Position numbers and translations under genes: made by a program. Source: Acidobacteriota bacterium (lineage in GTDB: Bacteria; Acidobacteriota; Vicinamibacteria; Vicinamibacterales; Fen-181). From it: a stretch of 64,000 bases of DNA. Below, piece by piece: positions 56,642-64,000 of this stretch. Under the pieces are notes generated by a model that was given only the letters and a program-made list of their open reading frames with translations, was not told the origin of the DNA and did no database searches. Where the stretch lies: the NCBI GenBank assembly GCA_003170135.1, contig PMZR01000016.1, positions 42,524-106,523 of the forward strand, given 5' to 3'. How positions within the stretch are numbered: position 1 is the stretch's first letter; every line of letters begins with the position of its first letter.

Positions 56642-57307
56642 ATGACTTCGAGCCAACCGCGCGTCGGCATTCTCGGCGGCACGTTCGACCCGGTTCACGT
56701 CGGCCACCTCGCCGTCGGCGAAGCGGCCTGCGGGGCGCTCGGCCTGAGCGAAGTGCTCGTCATTCCTTCGCGCCATCCCCCGCATCGACGGACGGAGCCC
56801 GAGGCAAGCGGGTATCACCGCTTCGCGATGGTCGCGCTCGCGATTGCGGATAAGCCGTCGTTCGTGGCCAATGACGTCGAACTGCTCGCCGACAGCTGGT
56901 CGTACACGTCGGTCACGCTCGGCCGGCTGCACCAGGCGGCGTTCGACGCGTGGCAGCTTTTCTTCATTACCGGCGCCGACGCGTTTGCGGAAATCGCCAC
57001 GTGGAAGGACTACCCGGCCGTCCTGGATCTCGCCAACTTCGTGGTGATTTCGCGGCCGGGCCACCCGGTCGAGGCCCTTCCGGGGCGGTTGCCAACGCTC
57101 CGGGATCGGATGATCATGAGGCAGACGGCCGGCCCCGACGACGGCGTCGGCCCGGCTGACCGCACGAAGATCTGGCTCGTCGACGCGCCGACTCCGGATG
57201 TGTCATCGACCGAGGTGCGTCGGCTGGCCGGGGCGGGGCGATCGCTCGAGGGCCTGGTGCCGCCGGCGGTCGAACAGTATATGATGCGCCACCACTTGTA
57301 TCGGTAA
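56642..57307 (+). CDS. nadD: Nicotinate-nucleotide adenylyltransferase
   Basis: NAD biosynthesis enzyme, 221 aa. The nucleotidyltransferase signature GILGGTFDPVHVGHL and the C-terminal ISSTEVR-type motif (here SSTEVRRL) are present, with FFITGADAFAEIATWKD and VVISRPGH between. Start ATG 56642 is 32 bp after obgE; a longer frame runs into obgE. Standard member of the obgE-nadD-rsfS block. Confidence 0.95.
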   Translation: MTSSQPRVGILGGTFDPVHVGHLAVGEAACGALGLSEVLVIPSRHPPHRRTEPEASGYHRFAMVALAIADKPSFVANDVELLADSWSYTSVTLGRLHQAAFDAWQLFFITGADAFAEIATWKDYPAVLDLANFVVISRPGHPVEALPGRLPTLRDRMIMRQTAGPDDGVGPADRTKIWLVDAPTPDVSSTEVRRLAGAGRSLEGLVPPAVEQYMMRHHLYR

Positions 57308-57316
57308 GGCGTTTGC

Positions 57317-57739
57317 ATGAGCAAAGCCGACACGAAGGGCAAGACGACAGAAGCCGAGGCGTTCGGCGATCTTCCGTTACAGATCCAGCAGGCCGCGCAC
57401 GCGGCCCAGGACAAGAAAGCGCTCGACCTGGCCGTCCTCGACGTCCGGGAGGTGTCGTCGTTCACCGACTACTTCGTGATCTGCTCCGGCCAGACCGCGC
57501 GGCAGGTGAAGGCGATCGCGGACGGGGTCGAGGAAACGCTGCTCGCGGCGCGCGTCACACCCGCGCACGTCGAGGGGTACGACCGTGCCGAATGGGTCCT
57601 CCTCGATTACTTCGACTTCATCGTCCACGTCTTCACGCCGGCCATGCGCGACTTCTACGCGCTCGAGCGCTTGTGGGGAAGCGCCGGGCACATCGCCGTT
57701 CCCGAGCCGGGCCCTGGCGGCGGCGAGCCGCGCCGTTGA
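57317..57739 (+). CDS. rsfS: Ribosome silencing factor RsfS/Iojap
   Basis: 140-aa protein that binds L14 on the 50S subunit and blocks joining with 30S under starvation. KKALDLAVLDVREVSSFTDYFVICSGQTARQVKAIA and LLDYFDFIVHVFTPAMRDFY are standard RsfS. The C-terminal ~20 residues (EPGPGGGEPRR) are an extra tail. It lies 9 bp after nadD. Confidence 0.95.
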   Translation: MSKADTKGKTTEAEAFGDLPLQIQQAAHAAQDKKALDLAVLDVREVSSFTDYFVICSGQTARQVKAIADGVEETLLAARVTPAHVEGYDRAEWVLLDYFDFIVHVFTPAMRDFYALERLWGSAGHIAVPEPGPGGGEPRR

Positions 57740-58553
57740 CCCGCGCCACGTCGCCCGCTTCCTGTCACCGGCCGTCGACGCGCTGATCGCGGTCATCGTC
57801 GCCCCGGTGTGCGCCGTCTGCAATACCCTGCTGCACACCCCGACGGCCGGGCCCGTGTGCCCGTCTTGCTGGGCCGCCATTCGTCCGTTCACTCCGCCCC
57901 TGTGTCCCGAATGCGGCGATCCGTTGCCGGCCGGCCGATTGGCAATCGCGCGGACAAAGCCTGCTTCGCCCGAGTCCGCCGTTGACGGGAGGTCTCAGGC
58001 AACCTGCCCGCGCTGCCGGCGTGGGTCATCGCCCATCGCAAGCAGTCGCGCCGTCGGCGAGTACGCGGGAACGCTGCGGGCGATCGTCCAGATCCTGAAG
58101 TACGACAAGCGGCGTTCGATTGCCCCGCGTCTCGCGACGCTGATGGTGACGAGCGGACGGGCCGTGCTGGACGGCGCCGACGCGGCGATCCCCGTGCCGT
58201 TGCACTGGAGACGCAAATGGCAACGGGGATTCAACCAGGCGGCGTTGCTCTCGGCGCACCTGGGCGTCGCGGTGTGGCCGGCTCTCGCGCGCGTGCGGGC
58301 AACGCGCTCGCAGGTCGCGCTCGCCGCGCCGGCGCGGCGGCTGAACGTTCGGAACGCCTTCGCGCTGGCGCGGCGGCGATGGCCGTGGCAGCAACCGTGG
58401 GCAACGAAGCTGGAAGGGAAGATCGTCGTGCTCGTCGACGACGTGTCGACGACGGCCGCGACGCTCGATGCGTGCGCGAGGGTCCTGCGACAGTCGGGCG
58501 TGAGGGAGGTGCGCGCACTGACGGCCGCGCGCGTCGTCGGCCCACCGCCATGA
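57585..58553 (+). CDS. ComF-family phosphoribosyltransferase-like protein (start uncertain)
   Basis: ComF-like protein with a zinc-finger N-terminus (CAVCNTLLHTPTAGPVCPSC, CPECGDPL, CPRCRRG) and a C-terminal PRTase domain carrying VLVDDVSTTAATLDACARVL. Family similarity begins only near base 57760 (VDALIAVIVAPVCAVCN). Between the start at 57585, which overlaps rsfS by 155 bp, and that point there is no in-frame ATG, GTG or TTG; GTG 57807 would remove the leader before the first zinc pair. The start is thus unclear: the upstream ATG may be real, or the gene may use a rare start. Role in competence DNA uptake is known for some relatives; dprA elsewhere in the window fits. Confidence 0.7.
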   Translation: MPNGSSSITSTSSSTSSRRPCATSTRSSACGEAPGTSPFPSRALAAASRAVDPRHVARFLSPAVDALIAVIVAPVCAVCNTLLHTPTAGPVCPSCWAAIRPFTPPLCPECGDPLPAGRLAIARTKPASPESAVDGRSQATCPRCRRGSSPIASSRAVGEYAGTLRAIVQILKYDKRRSIAPRLATLMVTSGRAVLDGADAAIPVPLHWRRKWQRGFNQAALLSAHLGVAVWPALARVRATRSQVALAAPARRLNVRNAFALARRRWPWQQPWATKLEGKIVVLVDDVSTTAATLDACARVLRQSGVREVRALTAARVVGPPP

Positions 58554-58673
58554 GCCGCCCGGCTGTCGGAAGCAGCCAGGCGGTTCGGTCGCCCACATCG
58601 CCGGGCCCGAGCTCTGATACACTTCACGAGACAGCACTGCCGCATTTCCTCGCCCCGGAGCCTTTGGTTCTCC

Positions 58674-59522
58674 ATGAGCGACAACATCCGCGTCATCATC
58701 GTCGATCCGGACGAGAGCGTCTCCGCCGCGCTGAAAGCGTCGTTGTCGGCTGAAGGGTATCGCTGCGACGTGGCCGCGAGTGCGGCGGAGGCCCTCGACC
58801 TGGTGGGGAAGACGACCTTCCAAGTCATGCTCGCGGACCTCTCCCTGCCGGGCGGCGACGGGCTGACGTTGGTGCAGCGTGCACGGCAACGGAATTCGCA
58901 GATGGCGATCGTCGTCATGGCGAGCAACTTCGACGCGCTCGCCTACGACACCGCGATCGATGCCGGCGTGTCGGATTTCATCAAGAAGCCGTTCGCCGTC
59001 GACGAGATGTCCCTGAGATTGAAGCACGTCATGCGCCACGAGCACCTGCGCGTGACGTCGATCACCGACGAACTGACCGGACTGGCGAACAGACGCGGGT
59101 TCTATGCCCTCGCCGAGCAGCAATTGAAGCTGTCCAGGCGCCAGCGCAGGGGCATCTACGTGCTCTATGCCGACGTCGATGGCCTGAAAAGGGTCAACGA
59201 TACCTTTGGGCACCTGGAAGGCGACCGCGCGTTGGTGGAGGTCGCCAATATCCTGAAGGGCACCTACCGGGAATCGGACATCGTCGCGCGCATCGCCGGG
59301 GACGAGTTCGTGGTCATCCCGATCGGGAGCACGGGCGACGACATCTACGCGGTCGTCGGCCGCCTGAAGAAGAACCTGGACGCGCGCAACGCGACGACCG
59401 ACCGCGGCTACAACCTGTGTCTCAGCCTGGGCGTCGCGGAATACGACCCTGCCAACCCGTGCACGATCGACGAGCTCCTGTCGCGCGCCGACGAAAGCAT
59501 GTACAAGGACAAGAAGCGCTAG
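58674..59522 (+). CDS. Response regulator diguanylate cyclase (REC-GGDEF)
   Basis: Protein of 282 aa. Receiver domain (1-118) with phosphoacceptor Asp55 in LADLSLPGGDG. GGDEF domain (~125-282) with the signature AGDEF (208-212) in RIAGDEFVVI; first position Ala instead of Gly is common among active enzymes. YADVDGLKRVNDTFGHLEGD holds the nucleotide-binding segments. It should make cyclic-di-GMP when phosphorylated. The cognate kinase is not in the neighbourhood. Start ATG 58674 follows a 120-bp gap after the ComF gene. Confidence 0.92.
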   Translation: MSDNIRVIIVDPDESVSAALKASLSAEGYRCDVAASAAEALDLVGKTTFQVMLADLSLPGGDGLTLVQRARQRNSQMAIVVMASNFDALAYDTAIDAGVSDFIKKPFAVDEMSLRLKHVMRHEHLRVTSITDELTGLANRRGFYALAEQQLKLSRRQRRGIYVLYADVDGLKRVNDTFGHLEGDRALVEVANILKGTYRESDIVARIAGDEFVVIPIGSTGDDIYAVVGRLKKNLDARNATTDRGYNLCLSLGVAEYDPANPCTIDELLSRADESMYKDKKR

Positions 59523-59531
59523 TCGCCCGGG

Positions 59532-60137
59532 CTAGCTTCGCAGCCCGAGCGGGCCGGCCAACGCGGTGAGGACATCCGCCTCGACGGCGTCGGGCGGGCG
59601 CTCGCCGTCGATCCGGTGCCAGCCGGCACGGGTGGCCTGTCGCTGGTAGCTGCGGCGCACGCGTTCGAGCAGATCGAGATCGCGTTCGAAGCGATCGCGG
59701 TTGACGCGCTTGCGCTCGACGGCAGTCGCCGGCGCGATGTCGAGCAGCAGCGTCACGGCCGGTTGCGGAAGGAAGCGCTGGAGGTCGAACAGCCAATCCG
59801 GATCGAGCGCCTGGGCCTCGCCGTAGGCCACGCTCGACGCCAGGTAGCGATCGCAGACGACGATCTGGCCCGCCGCGAGCATTTCCTCGATCGCCGGCTT
59901 CCACTCGTAGCGGTTCGCGACGTAGAGCAATTGCATCACGTCGGCGCGATACTCGCGCCGGCCGCGCAGGGCCGACTCGATTTCCTGGCCGATCGGGGTG
60001 GCGCGATCGGGAAACGCCACGATCGTGGCCAGCCGACCCCCGGCGGTCACTCGACCGGCCAGCCGTTTCGCCTGCGTCTCTTTTCCGCTCTGATCGAGCC
60101 CCTCGAACGCGATCAACGATCCCGGTCTCATCGTCAT
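59532..60137 (-). CDS. tmk: Thymidylate kinase
   Basis: dTMP kinase of 201 aa. P-loop FEGLDQSGKETQAKRL, DR in VVCDRYLASSVAYGEA and LID-like VNRDRFERDLDLLERV. P-loop variant DQSGKE is more like the archaeal/eukaryotic or short bacterial group than E. coli (DGAGKT). ATG 60137 is taken; ATG 60131 or a longer start at 60158 is possible. It ends 9 bp from the convergent cyclase gene. Confidence 0.92.
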   Translation of the reverse strand: MTMRPGSLIAFEGLDQSGKETQAKRLAGRVTAGGRLATIVAFPDRATPIGQEIESALRGRREYRADVMQLLYVANRYEWKPAIEEMLAAGQIVVCDRYLASSVAYGEAQALDPDWLFDLQRFLPQPAVTLLLDIAPATAVERKRVNRDRFERDLDLLERVRRSYQRQATRAGWHRIDGERPPDAVEADVLTALAGPLGLRS

Positions 60138-60203
60138 GCGCCTTCGCCTGTGCCGCAACGGGCCTGCAGGCCCACGGCCAAAAACCGGGAGCCAGGTGGA
60201 TCC

Positions 60204-61451
60204 CTACTGCTCGAGGTTCATCAATTCGTCAATCGTCTGGCGCCGCCGGATCGTCCGCCAGCAACCGCCTTCGACGAGCATTTCCGGGGCGAACGGGCGA
60301 CGGTTGTAGTTGGACGCCATCACCGACCCGTAGGCGCCCGCGTCGCGAACCGCCAGCACGTCGCCAACCTCGAGCGGCGGCATCGGCCGCGCCTTGCCAA
60401 ACGTATCGCTCGTCTCGCAGAGCGGCCCGACGATCTCGTAGAGATGGTCGCCTCCCGGCCTGCGCACGATGGGATCGATTCGATGGTAGGCGCCGTAGAG
60501 TGCCGGCCGGATCAACTCGGTCATGCCCGCGTCGACTACGGCGAGATCCGCCCCGCTCGCCCGGCTCTTGATATCGACCACGCGCGTCAGGAGCACACCG
60601 GCCGGCGCCATGATGACGCGTCCGGGTTCGAGTAGCAGCGCCAACCCGGACGGGCGCACGACCGAGAGGATGCCGGCGGCATAGGCGTCGAGCGACAGCC
60701 CGGGGCCGCCGTCGTACGGGATGCCGACGCCGCCCCCGACGTCGACGTGCTCGATCACGATGCCCGCGTCGCGCAACCCGCAGGCCAGCCGCACCAGCAT
60801 CCCGGCCGCGCGCTGCAGCGGTTCCACCTTCAGGATTTGCGAACCGACGTGCGCGTGCAGGCCCACCAGGTGAAGCGCCGGGTTGGCGGCGATTTCGTGG
60901 CACAGGGCCGCCGCCTGCGCGAACGGCACACCGAACTTGCTGCTGCCGACGCCGGTCGTGATGTACGGATGGCTTCCCGCGTCGACATCCGGGTTGATGC
61001 GCAACGCCACCCGGGCGCGCAGGCCGCGGGCATGCGACATCCCGGCAATGCGATCGATCTCTCCCCGCGACTCTGCGTTCACGGCGTGCACGCCCAGGGT
61101 GATCGCACGCTCGAGTTCGTCGTCGCGCTTGCCGACGCCGGTGAAGACGATGTCGTCGGGTGCGAACCCGGCGCGCAGCGCCACCTCGATTTCGCCGACC
61201 GAGTTCGCGTCGATGCCGCTGCCCAGCCGCCGGAGCCGGCACGCGATGGCGAGCGTGGAATTGGCCTTGAGCGCGTAGTGCAGGCGATGCGGATAGGACG
61301 CGAACGCGGCGTCCACGGCCGCGTACGCGCGGTCGATCGCGGCCGCGCTGTAGACATAGACGGGCGTGCCCTCGGCGCGGGCGATGTCCGAGAGTGGGAC
61401 GGCGTCGCACAGGAGCGCGGCCCCGTCGGGATGAAACGTCGTGGTCGGCAT
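60204..61451 (-). CDS. lysA: Diaminopimelate decarboxylase
   Basis: PLP-dependent last step of lysine synthesis, 415 aa. PLP lysine in HYALKANST (Lys62), GIDANSVGEIEVALRAG, GSKFGV-type phosphate loop GVGSSKFGVPFAQA, HVDVGGGVGIPYDGG, LEPGRVIMAPAGVLLTRV and the late YNRRPFAPEMLVEGG. ATG 61451 gives the family start; a longer frame to 61490 is unlikely. It sits head to head with a sigma factor gene. Confidence 0.95.
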   Translation of the reverse strand: MPTTTFHPDGAALLCDAVPLSDIARAEGTPVYVYSAAAIDRAYAAVDAAFASYPHRLHYALKANSTLAIACRLRRLGSGIDANSVGEIEVALRAGFAPDDIVFTGVGKRDDELERAITLGVHAVNAESRGEIDRIAGMSHARGLRARVALRINPDVDAGSHPYITTGVGSSKFGVPFAQAAALCHEIAANPALHLVGLHAHVGSQILKVEPLQRAAGMLVRLACGLRDAGIVIEHVDVGGGVGIPYDGGPGLSLDAYAAGILSVVRPSGLALLLEPGRVIMAPAGVLLTRVVDIKSRASGADLAVVDAGMTELIRPALYGAYHRIDPIVRRPGGDHLYEIVGPLCETSDTFGKARPMPPLEVGDVLAVRDAGAYGSVMASNYNRRPFAPEMLVEGGCWRTIRRRQTIDELMNLEQ

Positions 61452-61542
61452 GGAGCGAGAAGCCTCTGCGGAGGCGACACCACCGCGCACCGCGCGGGGC
61501 GCCAGGCACTGCGGACGCCATGTTACCCGAGGCGTCCGTGGT

Positions 61543-61572
61543 TTGACATCCCGAAAATCGCTCTGCTACGAT
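61543..61572 (+). promoter_or_regulatory. Sigma-70 type promoter of the sigma-STAS operon
   Basis: TTGACA (61543-61548), 18-bp spacer, TACGAT (61567-61572), the closest match to consensus in the window. A leader of about 110 nt follows to ATG 61690. The remaining 61452-61542 shows no gene. Confidence 0.75.
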
Positions 61573-61689
61573 GTGCGGTCCTGCCTCGGGGTGCGCCGCG
61601 CGACTGCTCGCCGGGCGCCTCGCCATGGGCATCCCAGCGCGACGGACGCGCCGCGCCGGGCTTCCCGCCACGCGATCACGCGAGAGTGC

Positions 61690-62340
61690 ATGTCGATCGA
61701 ACCCCGGGCTGCATCGCCGCCGACCCCCGATCTGCTGATCGAGCGCTGCCTCGGCGGCGACCAGGATGCGTGGGCGGCGATCGTCCGCCAGAACTGGCGC
61801 AAGGTGTTCAACGTCGCGTACAAGTTCGTGGGCCGGCACGAGGAAGCCGAAGATCTCACGCAGGACATCTTCCTCAAGATCTTCCGCTCGCTCGCCACCT
61901 TCGACCGGCGCGCCAACTTCAAGACCTGGTTGATCAGCGTCAGCCGCAACCTGTGCATCGACTACTATCGGAGTGTCCGCAAGGAGCGCGAGACGATCGA
62001 CCGCCAGGTGACCGCCGAGGAAGTCGGCCCCGTCTCGCACGATGCCGGTCCCCTCGCGGCGCTCGAACAGCGCGACCTGGCGGCGCTGCTCCGGCGCGCG
62101 CTGCAGTCGCTGCCCGACTCGCTCCGGCTGGCCGTGATGATGCGGGACATCCAGGAACTGTCCTACCAGGAGATTGCCGAGCGGCTGGACCTGCCCGAAG
62201 GCACGGTCAAATCGCGGATCAACCGGGGCCGCAAGGAACTGGCGCGGCAGATCCTCCGCCTGCGCGAGGACGACGCCCGCCAGGCGATCCGGCGCGCGCA
62301 CCTGTACGAGGGGCGAGGCCCGTCGGGGAACCTGCCGTGA
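61690..62340 (+). CDS. RNA polymerase sigma factor (ECF-like)
   Basis: Sigma-70 family factor of 216 aa with regions 2 (NVAYKFVGRHEEAEDLTQDI, FKTWLISVSRNLCIDYYRSV) and 4 (LPDSLRLAVMMRDIQELSYQ, LDLPEGTVKSRINRGRKELA). Not similar in detail to the other ECF factor in the window. No anti-sigma factor follows; instead a STAS protein starts 41 bp downstream. Start ATG 61690 is the family start; a longer frame to 61441 is rejected. Confidence 0.9.
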   Translation: MSIEPRAASPPTPDLLIERCLGGDQDAWAAIVRQNWRKVFNVAYKFVGRHEEAEDLTQDIFLKIFRSLATFDRRANFKTWLISVSRNLCIDYYRSVRKERETIDRQVTAEEVGPVSHDAGPLAALEQRDLAALLRRALQSLPDSLRLAVMMRDIQELSYQEIAERLDLPEGTVKSRINRGRKELARQILRLREDDARQAIRRAHLYEGRGPSGNLP

Positions 62341-62381
62341 GCGGGCGGAGCGCATTGACGGACTGCTGAACGGAGAACACC

Positions 62382-62723
62382 ATGAACCTCATCACCGATC
62401 GCGTCGACGGCATCGCCATCGTCCGGGTGCGGGAGGCCCGGCTGATGTACCCGCTGCTGTCCGAGTTCTCGAGCACGGTCACCTCGCTCATCGCCGCGGG
62501 CGAGCGGAAGATCCTGATCGACCTGACGACGGTGAGCTACGTCGACAGCGCGACGATCGGCTGCCTCATGGATCTGTACCGCCAGACATCGGCCGCCGGC
62601 GGTACGCTGAAGCTGTCGGGCGTCAACAAGCGCGTCGAGACGATGCTGACCATGACGGGCGCCCACAACTTCCTGGACATCCACTCCGACGAAACGAGCG
62701 CCGTCAAGAGCTTCGGGGGGTAA
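62382..62723 (+). CDS. STAS-domain anti-sigma factor antagonist
   Basis: 113-aa SpoIIAA-like protein. STAS fold with phosphorylatable Ser56 in the loop YVDSATIGCLMDLY and LKLSGVNKRVETMLTMTGAH. It would bind an anti-sigma kinase and free a sigma factor when not phosphorylated. Neither that kinase nor an SpoIIAB-like protein is encoded nearby. It begins after the sigma factor and is followed 2 bp later by a small unknown gene. Confidence 0.9.
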   Translation: MNLITDRVDGIAIVRVREARLMYPLLSEFSSTVTSLIAAGERKILIDLTTVSYVDSATIGCLMDLYRQTSAAGGTLKLSGVNKRVETMLTMTGAHNFLDIHSDETSAVKSFGG

Positions 62724-62725
62724 CG

Positions 62726-63001
62726 ATGCGCACGATCAAGACGACCACAGGAGTGGACATCCCGCTCGACGGCGACCTGCTGGCCATCATCGAGACGCTG
62801 TACCAGGAAGTGACCGTGCGGCACGAACTGGAGCGGTCCTACGAAGACATGATGCGGGAGATCCGCCACCTGCTCGCCCAGATGACCGACCAGGAGCGGA
62901 CCGACTACCTGGCCGACAGCCTGTTTCACAACACCGTGCGCTTCGAGAACGAGAAGCTCGCCTCGTACATGCGAAAGCTGACGGAAAAGGCGCGGAAATA
63001 A
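62726..63001 (+). CDS. Small helical protein of unknown function
   Basis: 91 aa, starts 2 bp after the STAS gene stop. MRTIKTTTGVDIPLDGDLLA then mostly charged alpha-helix (YQEVTVRHELERSYEDMMRE, MTDQERTDYLADSLFHNTVR, NEKLASYMRKLTEKARK), suggesting a coiled coil or a dimer. No membrane segment. Because it is tightly linked with STAS and sigma genes it may be the missing partner of that switch, as inference. Confidence 0.65.
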   Translation: MRTIKTTTGVDIPLDGDLLAIIETLYQEVTVRHELERSYEDMMREIRHLLAQMTDQERTDYLADSLFHNTVRFENEKLASYMRKLTEKARK

Positions 63002-63077
63002 CGATGGGATGGGATGCGGGCGGGCCGCCCGGGATGGGCCCGGGAGATCGATAGGCCGACCCGAACACGTGCAGCCG

Positions 63078-63989
63078 TCAGCTGGCGATGGCCGGGCGCT
63101 CGACACCGAGCGGGAGGCGTGCGGGAACCCCCGCGAGTTCCGAACCCTCGACGATCCGCCACGCGTCGCGCTCCTGCAGCAGCTTCGTCGCGAACGCCGT
63201 GTGCAGGCCGTGGCCGGCGCGATGCGCGACGACGTGACCGATGACCGGGTAGCCGATGAGGGCGAGGTCGCCGATCGCGTCCAGCATCTTGTGCCGCACG
63301 AACTCGTCCTCGAACCGCAGGTGCGCATTCAGCACGCCGGTTTCCCCGAGCACCACGGCGTTGTCCAGCGACCCGCCGAGCGCGAGGCCATGCTGGCGCA
63401 GCATCTCGACTTCCTTCAGGAACCCGAACGTCCGCGCGGGCGCAATCTCCTCGGCAAAGGTCTCCTCGGTGATGCGCAGCGTGCGGGCCTGGTGCCGCAG
63501 CAAGGGATGATCGAAGCTGATGCTGTAGGTCAGCTTGAAGTGATCCGCCGGATACAATGCGATGCGCTTGTCGCCGAGCGACAACGACACGGGACGCAGC
63601 ACCTTGAGATAGCGGCGCGGCACCGGCAACGTCCGAACGCCCGCCTCACTGATGAGGTATACGAACGGCGCGGCGCTGCCGTCCATGATCGGAACCTCGG
63701 GGTGGTCCAGTTCGACAATCACGTTGTCGATGCCGAGGCTCACGAGCGCCGCCAACAGGTGTTCGACCGTCTCGACCGACGCCTGGTCGCAGCACAGCCC
63801 GGTCGCGTACTGGATGCCCGCCAGGTTGTCCACGTTCGCGGGAATCTCCAGGCCGCCGAGATCGGTCCGACGGAACCGGATCCCGAAATTCGCCGGCGCA
63901 GGCTTGAGCGAGAGCATCACCTTGGTGCCGGAGTGAAGGCCAATCCCGGCGCAGTACGTAGGCCGGCGGAGCGTCCGTTGGAGGTGCAT
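63078..63989 (-). CDS. lpxC: UDP-3-O-acyl-N-acetylglucosamine deacetylase
   Basis: Zinc enzyme of lipid A synthesis, 303 aa; its presence shows a lipopolysaccharide outer membrane. Zn ligand His77 with Glu76 in SVETVEHLLAAL, His233 and Asp237 in RHKMLDAIGD, and His260 in HRAGHGLH. Also IMDGSAAPFV and ARTFGFLKEVEMLRQHGLALGGSLDN. Complete gene, ATG 63989. The gap 63002-63077 to the convergent small gene holds GC-rich palindromes (CGGGCGG-G-CCGCCCG and CCCGGG-ATGGG-CCCGGG) but no T-run. Confidence 0.96.
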   Translation of the reverse strand: MHLQRTLRRPTYCAGIGLHSGTKVMLSLKPAPANFGIRFRRTDLGGLEIPANVDNLAGIQYATGLCCDQASVETVEHLLAALVSLGIDNVIVELDHPEVPIMDGSAAPFVYLISEAGVRTLPVPRRYLKVLRPVSLSLGDKRIALYPADHFKLTYSISFDHPLLRHQARTLRITEETFAEEIAPARTFGFLKEVEMLRQHGLALGGSLDNAVVLGETGVLNAHLRFEDEFVRHKMLDAIGDLALIGYPVIGHVVAHRAGHGLHTAFATKLLQERDAWRIVEGSELAGVPARLPLGVERPAIAS

Positions 63990-64000
63990 CAGTGTCTCGA

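Noticed and set aside
63002-63077. Bidirectional terminator between the small gene and lpxC
   Set aside because: Palindromes are GC-rich but no T-run follows on either strand; a factor-dependent stop cannot be seen in sequence.

Overview
The window is a GC-rich piece of a didermal (lipopolysaccharide-making, outer-membrane) bacterial chromosome. lpxC, an Omp85/TamB outer-membrane assembly operon, many ECF/two-component regulators, PEGA-domain secreted proteins and acyl-CoA carboxylase genes fit an Acidobacteriota genome, most likely Vicinamibacteria; that placement is inference from gene content and style, not a database match. No rRNA, tRNA, CRISPR array, insertion sequence or prophage was found. 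Almost all of the window is coding.

Layout. (1) Bases 1-3674: two membrane glycosyltransferases of GT-C type, the first cut by the window edge. (2) 3712-20491, all on the minus strand: hslV-hslU, a lipoprotein with fibronectin-like domains, an FAH-family hydrolase, a transaldolase-like aldolase coupled to an acyl-CoA carboxylase (carboxyltransferase, biotin carboxylase, biotin carrier), then tamB - Omp85 - a SurA-like chaperone stub. (3) 20709-23745: three tandem PEGA-domain secreted proteins, each behind a good sigma-54 type -24/-12 element. (4) 23766-29291: small membrane protein, APC permease, pcm, two exported proteins of unknown function, an anti-sigma factor and its ECF sigma factor. 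(5) 29749-38907: a GAF/PAS histidine kinase, a response regulator with an N-terminal excisionase-type HTH, a stand-alone HTH of the same kind with its own promoter and operator-like repeats, then four tandem secreted beta-rich proteins, a PapD-like chaperone, and a large outer-membrane beta-barrel protein with SdrD-like domains; a diverged fifth small protein faces them. This is the best candidate here for an undescribed system: a surface-fibre or surface-coat assembly locus resembling chaperone-usher systems in layout but not clearly in sequence. (6) 39161-47000: ABC-F ATPase, NtrB/NtrC-like pair, M4 metallopeptidase and a beta-barrel protein. (7) 47051-53130, minus: dprA-topA-trmFO-xerC. (8) 53486-63989: TPR protein and lipoprotein, rplU-rpmA-obgE-nadD-rsfS-comF, a response-regulator diguanylate cyclase, tmk, lysA, a sigma factor with a STAS protein and a small partner, and lpxC.

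Two features run across the window. First, nine short arrays of degenerate 7-bp tandem repeats sit at gene borders; each array has its own heptamer, and eight of the nine lie between genes on the same strand. Second, sigma-54 type promoter elements precede the three PEGA genes and possibly the TPR/lipoprotein pair, while a sigma-54 activator pair (NtrB/NtrC-like) is encoded about 20 kb from the PEGA genes.
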